From an uncultured Lachnospiraceae bacterium (GTDB lineage: Bacteria; Bacillota; Clostridia; Lachnospirales; Lachnospiraceae), in contig CALYVE010000003.1 of NCBI GenBank assembly GCA_945492935.1, forward strand, positions 1 through 26,024: 26,024 bases of DNA, written 5' to 3'. Positions within the stretch are counted from its first letter, which is position 1. Every line of letters starts with the position of its first letter. This document shows, in pieces, positions 14,763 to 23,332 of the stretch. The notes below the pieces were generated by a model, which made no database searches, was not told the origin of the DNA, and saw only the letters and a program-made list of their open reading frames with translations. A program made the translations under genes and the position numbers.

Positions 14763-14791
14763 AGTATATGTGGAAAGAAGCAAAAAAAGAC
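14763..14791 (-). promoter_or_regulatory. Possible sigma-E promoter for spoIID
   Basis: Minus strand GTCTTTTT (14784-14791), 13 bases, CATATACT (14763-14770). The -10 fits CATAcanT at all but one position and the -35 fits GTCATATT at six of eight. The -35 lies in the T-run of the glgP terminator, so it may be chance. Confidence 0.33.
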
Positions 14792-14850
14792 GGATGCTGC
14801 ATCGAAATGCCCCTGTCAAGTAGACAGTGGACATATCAATGCAGCATCCG
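14782..14850 (-). terminator. Branched terminator after glgP
   Basis: Outer perfect stem CGGATGCTGCAT (14791-14802) with 14839-14850, enclosing an inner hairpin CTGTC / GACAG (14813-14817 with 14823-14827), followed on the minus strand by a run of seven T (14782-14788). Confidence 0.88.
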
Positions 14851-14867
14851 CCCTAATCATTTCTATA

Positions 14868-17324
14868 TTACATATTGACTGTAACTTTCTCAAGCTTCCA
14901 GATTTCCTGTGCATACTGCTCAATTGTACGATCAGATGAGAACTTGCCGGAGCAGGCTGTGTTGAGAATTACCATCTCTGCCCACTTCGCCTGATCCTTG
15001 TATGCTGCATTTACACGCTTCTGTGCTTCCGCATAAGAATCGAAATCCTTCAATGTAAAGTAAACATCCTTATGCAATAATGAATCATACAAGTCACGGA
15101 AGAGTTCTCTGTCTCCGTTTGAGTATGTGCCATCAATCAGCTGATCAAGAACCTTCTTAAGCTTTGGATTTGAGTTGTAGATATCCATCGGATGATATCC
15201 ACCCTCGCGCTCATAACGCATTACTTCCTCTGCAGAAAGACCAAAGATAAAAGCATTCTCTACGCCAACCTCCTCAACAATCTCTACGTTAGCGCCATCC
15301 ATAGTACCGAGTGTAACTGCACCGTTTAACATGAACTTCATGTTACCTGTACCGGAAGCCTCACGGGAAGCTGTTGAAATCTGTTCGCTGACGTCTGCTG
15401 CCGCAAAGATAATCTCTGCATTTGATACTCTGTAGTTCTCGATGAATACAACCTTAATCTTGCCTTTGATTGATGCATCGTTGTTGATAACATCTGCTAC
15501 GGAGTTAATTAACTTAATTGTAAGTTTCGCTGTTTTGTAACCTGCAGCTGCCTTCGCACCGAAAATGAATGTTGTTGGTGTGAAATCCATATCCGGATTC
15601 GCCTTTAACTCATTATAAAGGTGCATGACGTGAAGAATATTAAGCTGCTGTCTCTTGTACTCATGTAATCTCTTAACCTGAACATCAAAGATTGAATTCG
15701 GATCAACATCAATACCATTGTGCTCCTTAATGTATTCAGCAAGACGAATCTTGTTCTGCTTCTTGATTTCCATGAATTCCTTCTGAGACTTCTTCTCTGT
15801 AGCGTTCTTCTTAAGCTTTGCAAGCTGCGGAAGATCCGTGATCCAGCCATCACCAATCTTCTTTGTTACCCAGTTTGCAAGAAGCGGATTACCGTGAAGA
15901 AGGAATCTTCTCTGTGTAATACCGTTTGTCTTGTTGTTAAACTGATCCGGTCTCATCTCGTAGAAATCTCTAAGCTCACGCTTCTTCAAAATCTCTGTAT
16001 GCAGCTGTGCAACACCGTTTACTGAGTAGCTTCCTGCAATTGCAAGATGCGCCATCTTAACCTGTCCATCATAGAGAATTGCCATATTACGAACCTTATC
16101 CTGGTTACCCGGATACATATCCTCAATCTTACGAACGAATCTACGGTTAATCTCATCTACAATCTGGTAAATTCTCGGAAGCAGTCTCTGGAAGAGGTCA
16201 ATCGGCCACTTCTCAAGCGCTTCTGCCATAATTGTGTGGTTTGTATATGCACATGTTCTGCATGTGAGATCCCATGCATCATCCCACTCTAAGCACTCTT
16301 CGTCAACAAGAATTCTCATAAGCTCTGCAACGGTTACCGTCGGATGTGTATCATTCAACTGGAACGTTACCTTGTTCGGAAGATCATGAATATCTGCATT
16401 GTTCTCCTTGAACTTCAAAATCGCACGCTGTACAGAAGCGGATACGAAGAAGTACTGCTGCTTTAAACGAAGCTCTTTACCTGAATAGTGATTATCATTT
16501 GGATAAAGTACCTCAACGATGTTACGAGCAAGGTTCGCCTGCTCTACAGCGTTTTGATACTCACCCTTGTCAAAGGATGTTAAATTGAATTCCTGTACCG
16601 GCTCTGCATCCCAAATACGAAGCGTGTTAACTACATTGTTGTTATATCCGATAATCGGAAGATCGTAAGGAATTGCACGAACCGCCTGATAATCCTTGTG
16701 TACGAAATAGTTCTTTCCTTCATGGCACTCTGTAACTACATAACCGCCAAAACGAACCTCAACCTCGTACTCCGGTCTCTTTACCTCAAATGGGTTACCA
16801 TTCTTTAACCAGTTATCCGGCTTCTCAACCTGAAAGCCATTCTCAATTGCCTGCTTGAACATACCATAACGGTAACGGATACCACAACCGTAAGCCGGAT
16901 AGTTCAAGGTTGCAAGGGAATCAAGAAAACATGCTGCAAGTCTGCCAAGACCACCATTACCTAACGCTGCATCCGGCTCTTCGTCTTCAATCGCATTCAA
17001 GTCGAACCCGAGTTCCGCTAACGCCTCTTTAATCTCCTCATAGCATGTAAGGTTAATCATGTTGTTGCCAAGTGCACGTCCCATTAAAAATTCCATTGAC
17101 AAATAATAAACTGTCTTTGGATTTGCTTTCTCATAGGCCTTTTGTGTTGCAATCCAACGGTCAATAATATCATCCTTGATAGCATAAGATACTGCCTGGA
17201 AAATTTGCTGCTGAGATGCCTCTTCGATTGTCTTTCTAAAAAGATTCTTAACATTGTTGATAACTTCTTTTTTGAAGCCTTCTTTATCAAATGTTACTAC
17301 TTTCGGTTCTGCTGCTTTCTTCAT
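14868..17324 (-). CDS. glgP: Glycogen/alpha-glucan phosphorylase (GT35)
   Basis: An 818-residue cytosolic enzyme that releases glucose 1-phosphate from the non-reducing ends of glycogen or maltodextrin using pyridoxal phosphate. The cofactor lysine is K663 in EASGTGNMKFMLNG; other family blocks are YYLSMEFLMGR, ALGNGGLGRLAACFLDS, GYGIRYRYGMF-type, DTHPTV and DGANVEI. Length equals that of the Escherichia coli enzyme. AGGAGG lies eight bases upstream of the ATG. Only 28 bases, containing the ribosome site and no terminator, separate it from ileS upstream, so it is probably read from the ileS promoters. No glgA/B/C/D gene is nearby. Preference for glycogen versus maltodextrin cannot be judged here. 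Confidence 0.97.
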   Translation of the reverse strand: MKKAAEPKVVTFDKEGFKKEVINNVKNLFRKTIEEASQQQIFQAVSYAIKDDIIDRWIATQKAYEKANPKTVYYLSMEFLMGRALGNNMINLTCYEEIKEALAELGFDLNAIEDEEPDAALGNGGLGRLAACFLDSLATLNYPAYGCGIRYRYGMFKQAIENGFQVEKPDNWLKNGNPFEVKRPEYEVEVRFGGYVVTECHEGKNYFVHKDYQAVRAIPYDLPIIGYNNNVVNTLRIWDAEPVQEFNLTSFDKGEYQNAVEQANLARNIVEVLYPNDNHYSGKELRLKQQYFFVSASVQRAILKFKENNADIHDLPNKVTFQLNDTHPTVTVAELMRILVDEECLEWDDAWDLTCRTCAYTNHTIMAEALEKWPIDLFQRLLPRIYQIVDEINRRFVRKIEDMYPGNQDKVRNMAILYDGQVKMAHLAIAGSYSVNGVAQLHTEILKKRELRDFYEMRPDQFNNKTNGITQRRFLLHGNPLLANWVTKKIGDGWITDLPQLAKLKKNATEKKSQKEFMEIKKQNKIRLAEYIKEHNGIDVDPNSIFDVQVKRLHEYKRQQLNILHVMHLYNELKANPDMDFTPTTFIFGAKAAAGYKTAKLTIKLINSVADVINNDASIKGKIKVVFIENYRVSNAEIIFAAADVSEQISTASREASGTGNMKFMLNGAVTLGTMDGANVEIVEEVGVENAFIFGLSAEEVMRYEREGGYHPMDIYNSNPKLKKVLDQLIDGTYSNGDRELFRDLYDSLLHKDVYFTLKDFDSYAEAQKRVNAAYKDQAKWAEMVILNTACSGKFSSDRTIEQYAQEIWKLEKVTVNM

Positions 17325-17352
17325 TCAATTTTCCTCCTACTCTCCATGTTTA

Positions 17353-20300
17353 CTAAACTGTACAAACGCCAAATGTAACCTTTTCCCCGTTGATATTCCA
17401 CTCTTTGCCTTCACCCACTGTTTCGCCAAATACAAAATTTTCGCCAAGTACAACTCGCTTGATTTCGTCGGCATTCTTCTCCATGATACCGGCAATCTTG
17501 TCATTGCCTGATACATATACATTAATGCGATCTGTTACATTGAAGTCAGCCTCCTTACGCATTGTCTGGATTTTCGAAATAATTTCTCTTACAAATCCTT
17601 CTTCAATGAGCTCCGGAGTTAATGTTGTGTCGATAACAACAGTCACATAATTGTCACCTTCTGTTACAAAGCCTTCCATCTTTGCTGCTTCGATTAAGAG
17701 ATCCTCTTCTGCAAGAGATACTTCGACATCTCCTACCATAAACTTAATAGCACCGTTTGCCTTTAATTCGGCCATAGCCTCGCTGCTATTAACGTTTGCA
17801 AGATATTCTCGAATACCACCAAGCTGTTTGCCGTACTTTGGTCCTACCGTACGAAGCTGTGGCTTGAAGCTGTAGGATGTAAATGCGGAAAGGTCATCCT
17901 TAAATGACACTTCCTTAATATTTAACTCGTCACGGATAATATCTACAAAATAGTTATCTAATACGTTCTCCGCTTTGATGAACATATTGCCAATCGGCTG
18001 ACGTGACTTAATATTCGCTGTGTTACGGGCTGCTCGACCAAATACAACAATCTTAAGAACCTCATCCATACTTGTCTCGAGGTTCTTATCAATCATCTTT
18101 TCATCTGCAACCGGAAAATCGCAAAGATGAATTGACAAAGGTGCTGTCTGATCTACGGTACGAACTAAATTCTGATAAATATCCTCTGTGAGGAATGGAA
18201 TCATAGGCGCTGCTGCCTTGCATACCGTAACGAGTGCTGTGTAAAGCGTCATATAAGCATTAATCTTATCCTGTGGCATATCCTTTGCCCAGTAACGCTC
18301 ACGTGAACGTCTTACATACCAGTTACTCATATCATCCACAAAGCCTGCCAAGGCCTTTGTTGCATCCGGAATGTTGTATGATCCAAGACCATTATCAACA
18401 ATCTTAACCATTGTGTTAAGCTTTGATAATAACCATTTGTCCATCACAGATAACTTGTCATAGTCTAAGCTGTATTTTGTAGGATCAAAATTGTCAATGT
18501 TCGCATAGAGTACATAAAAAGCATATGTATTCCATAATGTACCCATAAATTTGCTTTGTCCTTCCTTAACAGCATCCTCATGGAATCTGTTCGGAAGCCA
18601 TGGAGCAGAGTTACTGTAGAAATACCAGCGAATCGCATCTGCACCAAATTTATTTAAAGCCTCCATAGGGTCAACTGCATTCCCCTTAGACTTACTCATT
18701 TTATTTCCGTCTTTATCGAGAACGTGACCGAGAACGATAACATTCTTGTAAGGTGCCTTATCAAACAGCAAGGTTGAAATAGCCATCAAAGAATAGAACC
18801 AGCCTCTTGTCTGGTCTACTGCCTCACTGATAAAGTCAGCCGGGAAGTTGTCCTCAAAAATCTCTTTATTCTCAAAAGGATAGTGCCACTGAGCAAACGG
18901 CATTGCACCGGAATCAAACCAGCAGTCAATAACCTCCGGTACTCTCTTCATCTCACCACCACAATCAGGACATGTAATCGTAACCTCATCAATGTATGGA
19001 CGGTGAAGTTCGATCTGCTCCGGACAGTTCTTGCTCATAGACTTCAATTCTTCGATAGATCCAATGGCGTGACGCTTACCGCACGAACACTCCCAAATAT
19101 TAAGCGGAGTACCCCAATAACGATTACGCGAAAGTCCCCAGTCCTGAACATTTTCAAGCCATGCACCGAAACGTCCCTTACCGATACCTTCCGGAATCCA
19201 GTTAACTGTATTATTATTCTTTACTAACTTATCTTTAACGGCAGACATCTTAATGAACCAGGTATCTCTTGCGTAATAAATAAGCGGACGATCACATCTC
19301 CAGCAGTGTGGATATTCATGCTCAAACTTTGGAGCATCGAACAAAAGTCCTGCCGCATCCAAGTCGATTAACACCTGCTTATCTGCATCCTTTACCCACA
19401 TACCTGCATATGGGGTATCCTCTGTCATCTCACCCTTACCATTAACAAACTGAACGAAAGGAAGCTCATATTTTCTGCCTACCTGGGCATCATCCTCACC
19501 AAAAGCAGGCGCAATATGAACAATGCCGGTACCATCTGACATAGTTACATAGGAATCGCATGTAATGTAGTGTCCCTTCTCCGGAAGCGACGCAACCTTG
19601 TTCTTCGTACACTCAAACAGTGGCTCATACTCTTTGCGTTCGAGATCAATACCCTTGTATTTCTCAAGAACCTCGTATGCTGCCTTACCTTCTTCAGCAA
19701 GCTTGCCAAGTACTGTGTCAAGAAGTGCCTCTGCCATATAATATGTGCGACCATCTGCTGCCTTAACCTTACAATAGGTCTCATCCGGATTAACGCAAAG
19801 TGCAACGTTACTTGGAAGTGTCCAAGGTGTTGTTGTCCATGCAAGGAAGTAAGCATCCTCATCGACGCACTTAAAGCGTACAACTGCGGAACGCTCCTTC
19901 ACTGTCTTATATCCCTGTGCAACCTCGTGTGAAGAAAGAGGTGTACCACAACGAGGGCAATATGGAACAATCTTAAAGCCCTTATATAAAAGACCGTCAT
20001 CCCAAATTTTCTTGAGCGCCCACCACTCAGACTCAATAAAGGAATTATGGTATGTTACATATGGATTATCCATATCTGCCCAGAATCCGACCTTACCGGA
20101 GAATTCCTCCCACATACCTTTGTACTGCCAAACAGACTCCTTACACTGTCTGATAAATGGATCAAGTCCGTAAGCCTCAATCTGCTCTTTACCATCAATG
20201 CCAAGCTTTTTCTCTATTTCAAGCTCAACAGGAAGTCCATGGGTGTCCCAACCAGCCTTACGAATAATCTTATGACCTTTCATTGTCTGGTATCTCGGAA

Positions 20301-20502
20301 TCATATCTTTAATAACACGAGTCAACACATGACCGATATGCGGCTTACCATTTGCGGTTGGCGGGCCGTCATAAAAGGTATAGGTTGGCAAGTCTTTCTT
20401 TTCTTCGATGCTCTTTTCAAATACCTTGTTCTCTTTCCAGAACTCTAAAACCTTTTCCTCACGTGAGGTAAAGTCCAGCTTTGTAGATACTTTTTCGTAC
20501 AT
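17353..20502 (-). CDS. ileS: Isoleucyl-tRNA synthetase (long, type-2-like)
   Basis: A 1049-residue class I synthetase charging tRNA-Ile. HIGH is at 55-58 (GKPHIGH) and KMSKS at 601-605. The CP1 editing domain is recognisable from WTTTPWTLPSN and the GIVHIAPAFGEDD block. Cys pairs CPRCG, CWRCD and CPDCG may bind zinc. The length and the C-terminus, which lacks the zinc finger of ~930-residue type 1 enzymes, place it with the type 2 (eukaryote-like) group, which is generally less sensitive to mupirocin; this is an inference from family knowledge. AAAGGA precedes the start. Two tandem promoters lie upstream, and I see no T-box leader. Confidence 0.97.
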   Translation of the reverse strand: MYEKVSTKLDFTSREEKVLEFWKENKVFEKSIEEKKDLPTYTFYDGPPTANGKPHIGHVLTRVIKDMIPRYQTMKGHKIIRKAGWDTHGLPVELEIEKKLGIDGKEQIEAYGLDPFIRQCKESVWQYKGMWEEFSGKVGFWADMDNPYVTYHNSFIESEWWALKKIWDDGLLYKGFKIVPYCPRCGTPLSSHEVAQGYKTVKERSAVVRFKCVDEDAYFLAWTTTPWTLPSNVALCVNPDETYCKVKAADGRTYYMAEALLDTVLGKLAEEGKAAYEVLEKYKGIDLERKEYEPLFECTKNKVASLPEKGHYITCDSYVTMSDGTGIVHIAPAFGEDDAQVGRKYELPFVQFVNGKGEMTEDTPYAGMWVKDADKQVLIDLDAAGLLFDAPKFEHEYPHCWRCDRPLIYYARDTWFIKMSAVKDKLVKNNNTVNWIPEGIGKGRFGAWLENVQDWGLSRNRYWGTPLNIWECSCGKRHAIGSIEELKSMSKNCPEQIELHRPYIDEVTITCPDCGGEMKRVPEVIDCWFDSGAMPFAQWHYPFENKEIFEDNFPADFISEAVDQTRGWFYSLMAISTLLFDKAPYKNVIVLGHVLDKDGNKMSKSKGNAVDPMEALNKFGADAIRWYFYSNSAPWLPNRFHEDAVKEGQSKFMGTLWNTYAFYVLYANIDNFDPTKYSLDYDKLSVMDKWLLSKLNTMVKIVDNGLGSYNIPDATKALAGFVDDMSNWYVRRSRERYWAKDMPQDKINAYMTLYTALVTVCKAAAPMIPFLTEDIYQNLVRTVDQTAPLSIHLCDFPVADEKMIDKNLETSMDEVLKIVVFGRAARNTANIKSRQPIGNMFIKAENVLDNYFVDIIRDELNIKEVSFKDDLSAFTSYSFKPQLRTVGPKYGKQLGGIREYLANVNSSEAMAELKANGAIKFMVGDVEVSLAEEDLLIEAAKMEGFVTEGDNYVTVVIDTTLTPELIEEGFVREIISKIQTMRKEADFNVTDRINVYVSGNDKIAGIMEKNADEIKRVVLGENFVFGETVGEGKEWNINGEKVTFGVCTV

Positions 20503-20533
20503 ATCTATGTTTCCTTTCTTTATATAAGCCGAA

Positions 20534-20562
20534 ATAATACGGCATCATGCTAAAAAAGTCAA
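20534..20562 (-). promoter_or_regulatory. Proximal ileS promoter
   Basis: Minus strand TTGACT (20557-20562), 17 bases, TATTAT (20534-20539): ten of twelve matches. The -10 sits between GCCG and CGGC arms (20528-20543), a short dyad that might be an operator. The leader is about 25 bases, too short for a T-box. Confidence 0.7.
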
Positions 20563-20575
20563 TACACCAAGTTTC

Positions 20576-20605
20576 AGTATACCTCATATATTGCGAAAAT
20601 GTCAA
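20576..20605 (-). promoter_or_regulatory. Distal ileS promoter
   Basis: Minus strand TTGACA (20600-20605), 18 bases, TATACT (20576-20581). Leader about 68 bases from this start. Confidence 0.65.
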
Positions 20606-20656
20606 TAAAATCCCATAATTGCGCTATTTCTGTATAGCCAAAATCAATATCTCTGA

Positions 20657-20735
20657 AAAAAATAATAAAACAAAACCCGCAATCTGTACGGACCATAACA
20701 CCAAACGGTGTTATGGTCCGTACCTATCACGGGTT
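20657..20735 (-). terminator. Nested terminator after the xylanase gene
   Basis: A perfect 17-base inner stem (20686-20702 with 20707-20723, loop AAAC) inside a second stem AACCCG (20674-20679) / CGGGTT (20730-20735), followed on the minus strand by a long T-rich run through 20657. It insulates ileS from the xylanase gene. Confidence 0.93.
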
Positions 20736-20754
20736 CTGAAAATCGTTATAGAAA

Positions 20755-23106
20755 TTAATCAACCAACATAGCGTTACCGTAAACAGAAGGTGTTGTCCAG
20801 CCTGTACCGGTTGTATCGAACCAGCTAAGTGTTCCGATACGTTCCCCTGTGCTGTTCGCATCGTTTACCTGAAGCTCAAGACCAATCTCCATGCCGGCTG
20901 AAGGTCTTACATCAGTCCACTTGAACATAGCCTCAACAACGTAACCATTGTCTGTCTTTTTAGCTGCAGATTCAATATTATCTCTTACACACTTAGAACC
21001 ATTGTAAGATCTCTCGTTCTTGAAGTTAATACGATACTGCTTGTCATCTTCCTCGTATGCTTCCGACTTGTGGTTGTTCTCATCAATAAATACCTCGATG
21101 GAATCCTGCTGATGAACCTCTGAATTAACCTTGTTCAAATCAGGGTCGATTACAGTCGCATAAACATACAGGCACTGGTTATCCCAAAGAAGCTTCATGT
21201 TACAAGAAACCTCAACCTCACCTACAACAATGTAAAGCGGAACATCCTGTGCATTTGCCCAAGCTTCATCAAGCTCCGCATCAACCGTGATTGTACCTCT
21301 GTGGATTGTTGTGTAAGGCTTCATCAATGCTTCTGCATAAAATTTGCTGCTTGTCTCCTGTGTATCCTTTGTATCGTTGAAAGAAAGAATATTATTTCCA
21401 TCAATCACACGAACGTCAAAACCAATTGTAAGGGATGCGAAAAGCTCCATTGGCACGTCAACGATTGCTGTATATCCATCAGCTGTTGCCTCCGCATCTG
21501 CACGCTTTACAACAACACTTTTTGCTTCGAACGCTTCGCTCTTTGAATTGTCGAAATCATAATATACTTCAATCGCATCTGTAGCATCCTCTGTTCCGTC
21601 TACAACCGTAACCTTAACCTTTAAGCCATCTGCTGTCCACATTGGAACAAATGTGTATGATGCATTTTCAGAAGTAACCTCATAAGTATTCCCGAATGCA
21701 AATGTATCGTCCTGGTACTCAATTACTGTTACCTTTTTTGTGTCCGGATCAAGCTTTGTCGGATCAACAAATCCCCAGAATGCCGGCTTTGCCTGATAAT
21801 CACCATCAAACAACAACGGACACTGTGCCTGGGTACCATCTGTACCACCACCAACCGTTGCCTGGTCATTTAACCATGAATAAGTGTCAATGACACCCCA
21901 CATCGTAATACCGGAAATATTAATTCCGTCCGCCTTTAAAGCCTTGCATGTATCAAAGATCTCTTTGTATCTGTAAGCCATTGTCTTGTAAACAAACTCT
22001 CTTGTTGCCTCTGTTCCGTCATACATACCATTTGCCTTAATATCAAGCTCTGTAATCTGAACATTGTTTACAACTTCTGCATATGCACGTGCCGCTGATT
22101 CAATCTGACTTGCAGTTGGAGAATACATATCATGATGTCCCTGCATACCCATACCATCAATACGAGTACCAACGCCCGGCTCGCCTTCCTCAGCCTTAAC
22201 AGCCTTCAGAAGGTTCACAATACCTTCCTGCTTCTTTGCTACACATTCATTGTAGTCGTTATAGTAAAGCTCAAGCTCTGCAGGAGCGTACTTATTGGCA
22301 TACTTGAACGCATTAATGATAAATGATTCGTCGCCGTAAACCTTCCACCACATAGAACCTTCAGAAGAATTACGGTATGTACCGCTATTATCACTAATTG
22401 CCTCATTTACAACATCCCAGCCATAGAATAAATCCTTATACTTGCTATTCTCGCCTACGTAATACTCAAGCATTGTCTTGATATACCACTCCTGACGCTT
22501 ATCCATCTCTTCTGCCTTAACAAGCGGCTTCTCTGTGTCATAATCCTCATGGAAGAACCACTCCGGAGTCTGAGAATGCCATACAAGAACATGACCTCTT
22601 ACCTTAATTTGGTCATCCGGATGCTCGTTATTCCATGCAAGAATTACATCGAGTACCTTGTCAGCAAGACTATGGTCCATAACCGGAACCTTTAGCTTCT
22701 CGCCATTTAACTCTGCTTCTTCTGTTCCCGGACAAACATCATTGCTATATCCAAACGTAGCGTCCGGCTTTAACTCATTTTCAAGTGTAATCGCATTACC
22801 ATGCTTCTCAATAAGCTCCATTAAAGCTTCATCCGTTAAACTGGTATTTGCAAGACAAAAGCCTGCAATTGCCTCCTCACCAAGACCATCTGTAATCGCA
22901 TCCTTCCAGTTCGGAATATCCTTCTGAACCTCAACCTTTGGCTGTTCCGGTTCTACATCTGTTGGCGAAGCCTCTGTTGTTACATCTGTAGTGGATGCAA
23001 CAGTTGCTGTAGTCGGATCATCCTTAACCTTTCCGCAACCAGCGAACATGTTTGCACCTAAAGCAACTGCAACTAAGGCAATAACCATTTTCTTTGCCTT
23101 TTTCAT
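20755..23106 (-). CDS. Lipoprotein endo-beta-1,4-xylanase, GH10 with CBM9-like modules
   Basis: A 783-residue surface enzyme that cuts the xylan backbone. Signal peptide with lipobox FAGC (C24 lipidated), then a Thr/Pro/Glu linker (32-60). GH10 spans about 65-450: ENELKPD (110-116), HVLVWHSQTPEW, acid/base E235 in WDVVNEA and nucleophile E353 in ITELDI. Two CBM9-like beta modules follow (about 457-625 and 630-783); the second has DELDEAWANA-type and QQDSIEVFID motifs and is the clearer one. CBM9 binds sugar chain ends. I chose the ATG at 23106, after AAGGAGG at nine bases; the longer frame from 23244 hides the lipobox. It is divergent from an oxidoreductase gene and ends at a strong nested terminator. 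Transport of products is not encoded nearby. Confidence 0.96.
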   Translation of the reverse strand: MKKAKKMVIALVAVALGANMFAGCGKVKDDPTTATVASTTDVTTEASPTDVEPEQPKVEVQKDIPNWKDAITDGLGEEAIAGFCLANTSLTDEALMELIEKHGNAITLENELKPDATFGYSNDVCPGTEEAELNGEKLKVPVMDHSLADKVLDVILAWNNEHPDDQIKVRGHVLVWHSQTPEWFFHEDYDTEKPLVKAEEMDKRQEWYIKTMLEYYVGENSKYKDLFYGWDVVNEAISDNSGTYRNSSEGSMWWKVYGDESFIINAFKYANKYAPAELELYYNDYNECVAKKQEGIVNLLKAVKAEEGEPGVGTRIDGMGMQGHHDMYSPTASQIESAARAYAEVVNNVQITELDIKANGMYDGTEATREFVYKTMAYRYKEIFDTCKALKADGINISGITMWGVIDTYSWLNDQATVGGGTDGTQAQCPLLFDGDYQAKPAFWGFVDPTKLDPDTKKVTVIEYQDDTFAFGNTYEVTSENASYTFVPMWTADGLKVKVTVVDGTEDATDAIEVYYDFDNSKSEAFEAKSVVVKRADAEATADGYTAIVDVPMELFASLTIGFDVRVIDGNNILSFNDTKDTQETSSKFYAEALMKPYTTIHRGTITVDAELDEAWANAQDVPLYIVVGEVEVSCNMKLLWDNQCLYVYATVIDPDLNKVNSEVHQQDSIEVFIDENNHKSEAYEEDDKQYRINFKNERSYNGSKCVRDNIESAAKKTDNGYVVEAMFKWTDVRPSAGMEIGLELQVNDANSTGERIGTLSWFDTTGTGWTTPSVYGNAMLVD

Positions 23107-23143
23107 GTTACGTAACCTCCTTGATTTTGTAAAAAACGTTCTT

Positions 23144-23158
23144 TTGTGTAATCCACAA
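23144..23158. promoter_or_regulatory. Small dyad just after the xylanase start site
   Basis: TTGTG-N5-CACAA (23144-23158) lies a few bases downstream of the predicted transcription start (near 23161), where a repressor would act as a roadblock. The arms are only five bases, so chance is possible. Confidence 0.35.
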
Positions 23159-23167
23159 CATGTCCAT

Positions 23168-23176
23168 AGTATACCA
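23168..23176 (-). promoter_or_regulatory. Extended -10 promoter for the xylanase gene
   Basis: Minus strand TGGTATACT (23168-23176): a five-of-six -10 with the TGn extension. No acceptable -35 is seen at 16-18 bases, as is common for extended -10 promoters or activator-dependent ones. Confidence 0.5.
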
Positions 23177-23255
23177 CAAGACTTTTTTATGTTGCTAAAC
23201 ATTTTATGCTTTGTTATTATACATATTAGAATATATACAAGCAAATTATGTTATG

Positions 23256-23284
23256 TTGAATCTTACTTGTTTTTCAAGTATAAT
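23256..23284 (+). promoter_or_regulatory. Promoter for the oxidoreductase gene
   Basis: TTGAAT (23256-23261), 17 bases, TATAAT (23279-23284). The leader is about 40 bases with AGGAG at 23321-23325. Confidence 0.7.
23264..23280. promoter_or_regulatory. Operator-like dyad inside the oxidoreductase promoter
   Basis: TACTTG (23264-23269) and CAAGTA (23275-23280) form a perfect six-base inverted repeat with a TTTTT spacer, lying between the -35 and -10 and overlapping the -10. Binding here would block polymerase. Confidence 0.5.
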
Positions 23285-23332
23285 TAATTCGGTTGATTCA
23301 TAGCAAATTACTATACTAAAAGGAGTTACAAA

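Noticed and set aside
20686..20723. 17-base inverted repeat as transposon ends
   Set aside because: The arms are four bases apart, nested in another stem and followed by a T-run, which is a terminator.
23293..23317. TTGATT / TATACT as a second oxidoreductase promoter
   Set aside because: The spacer is only 13 bases, and the -10 is too close to the ribosome site.
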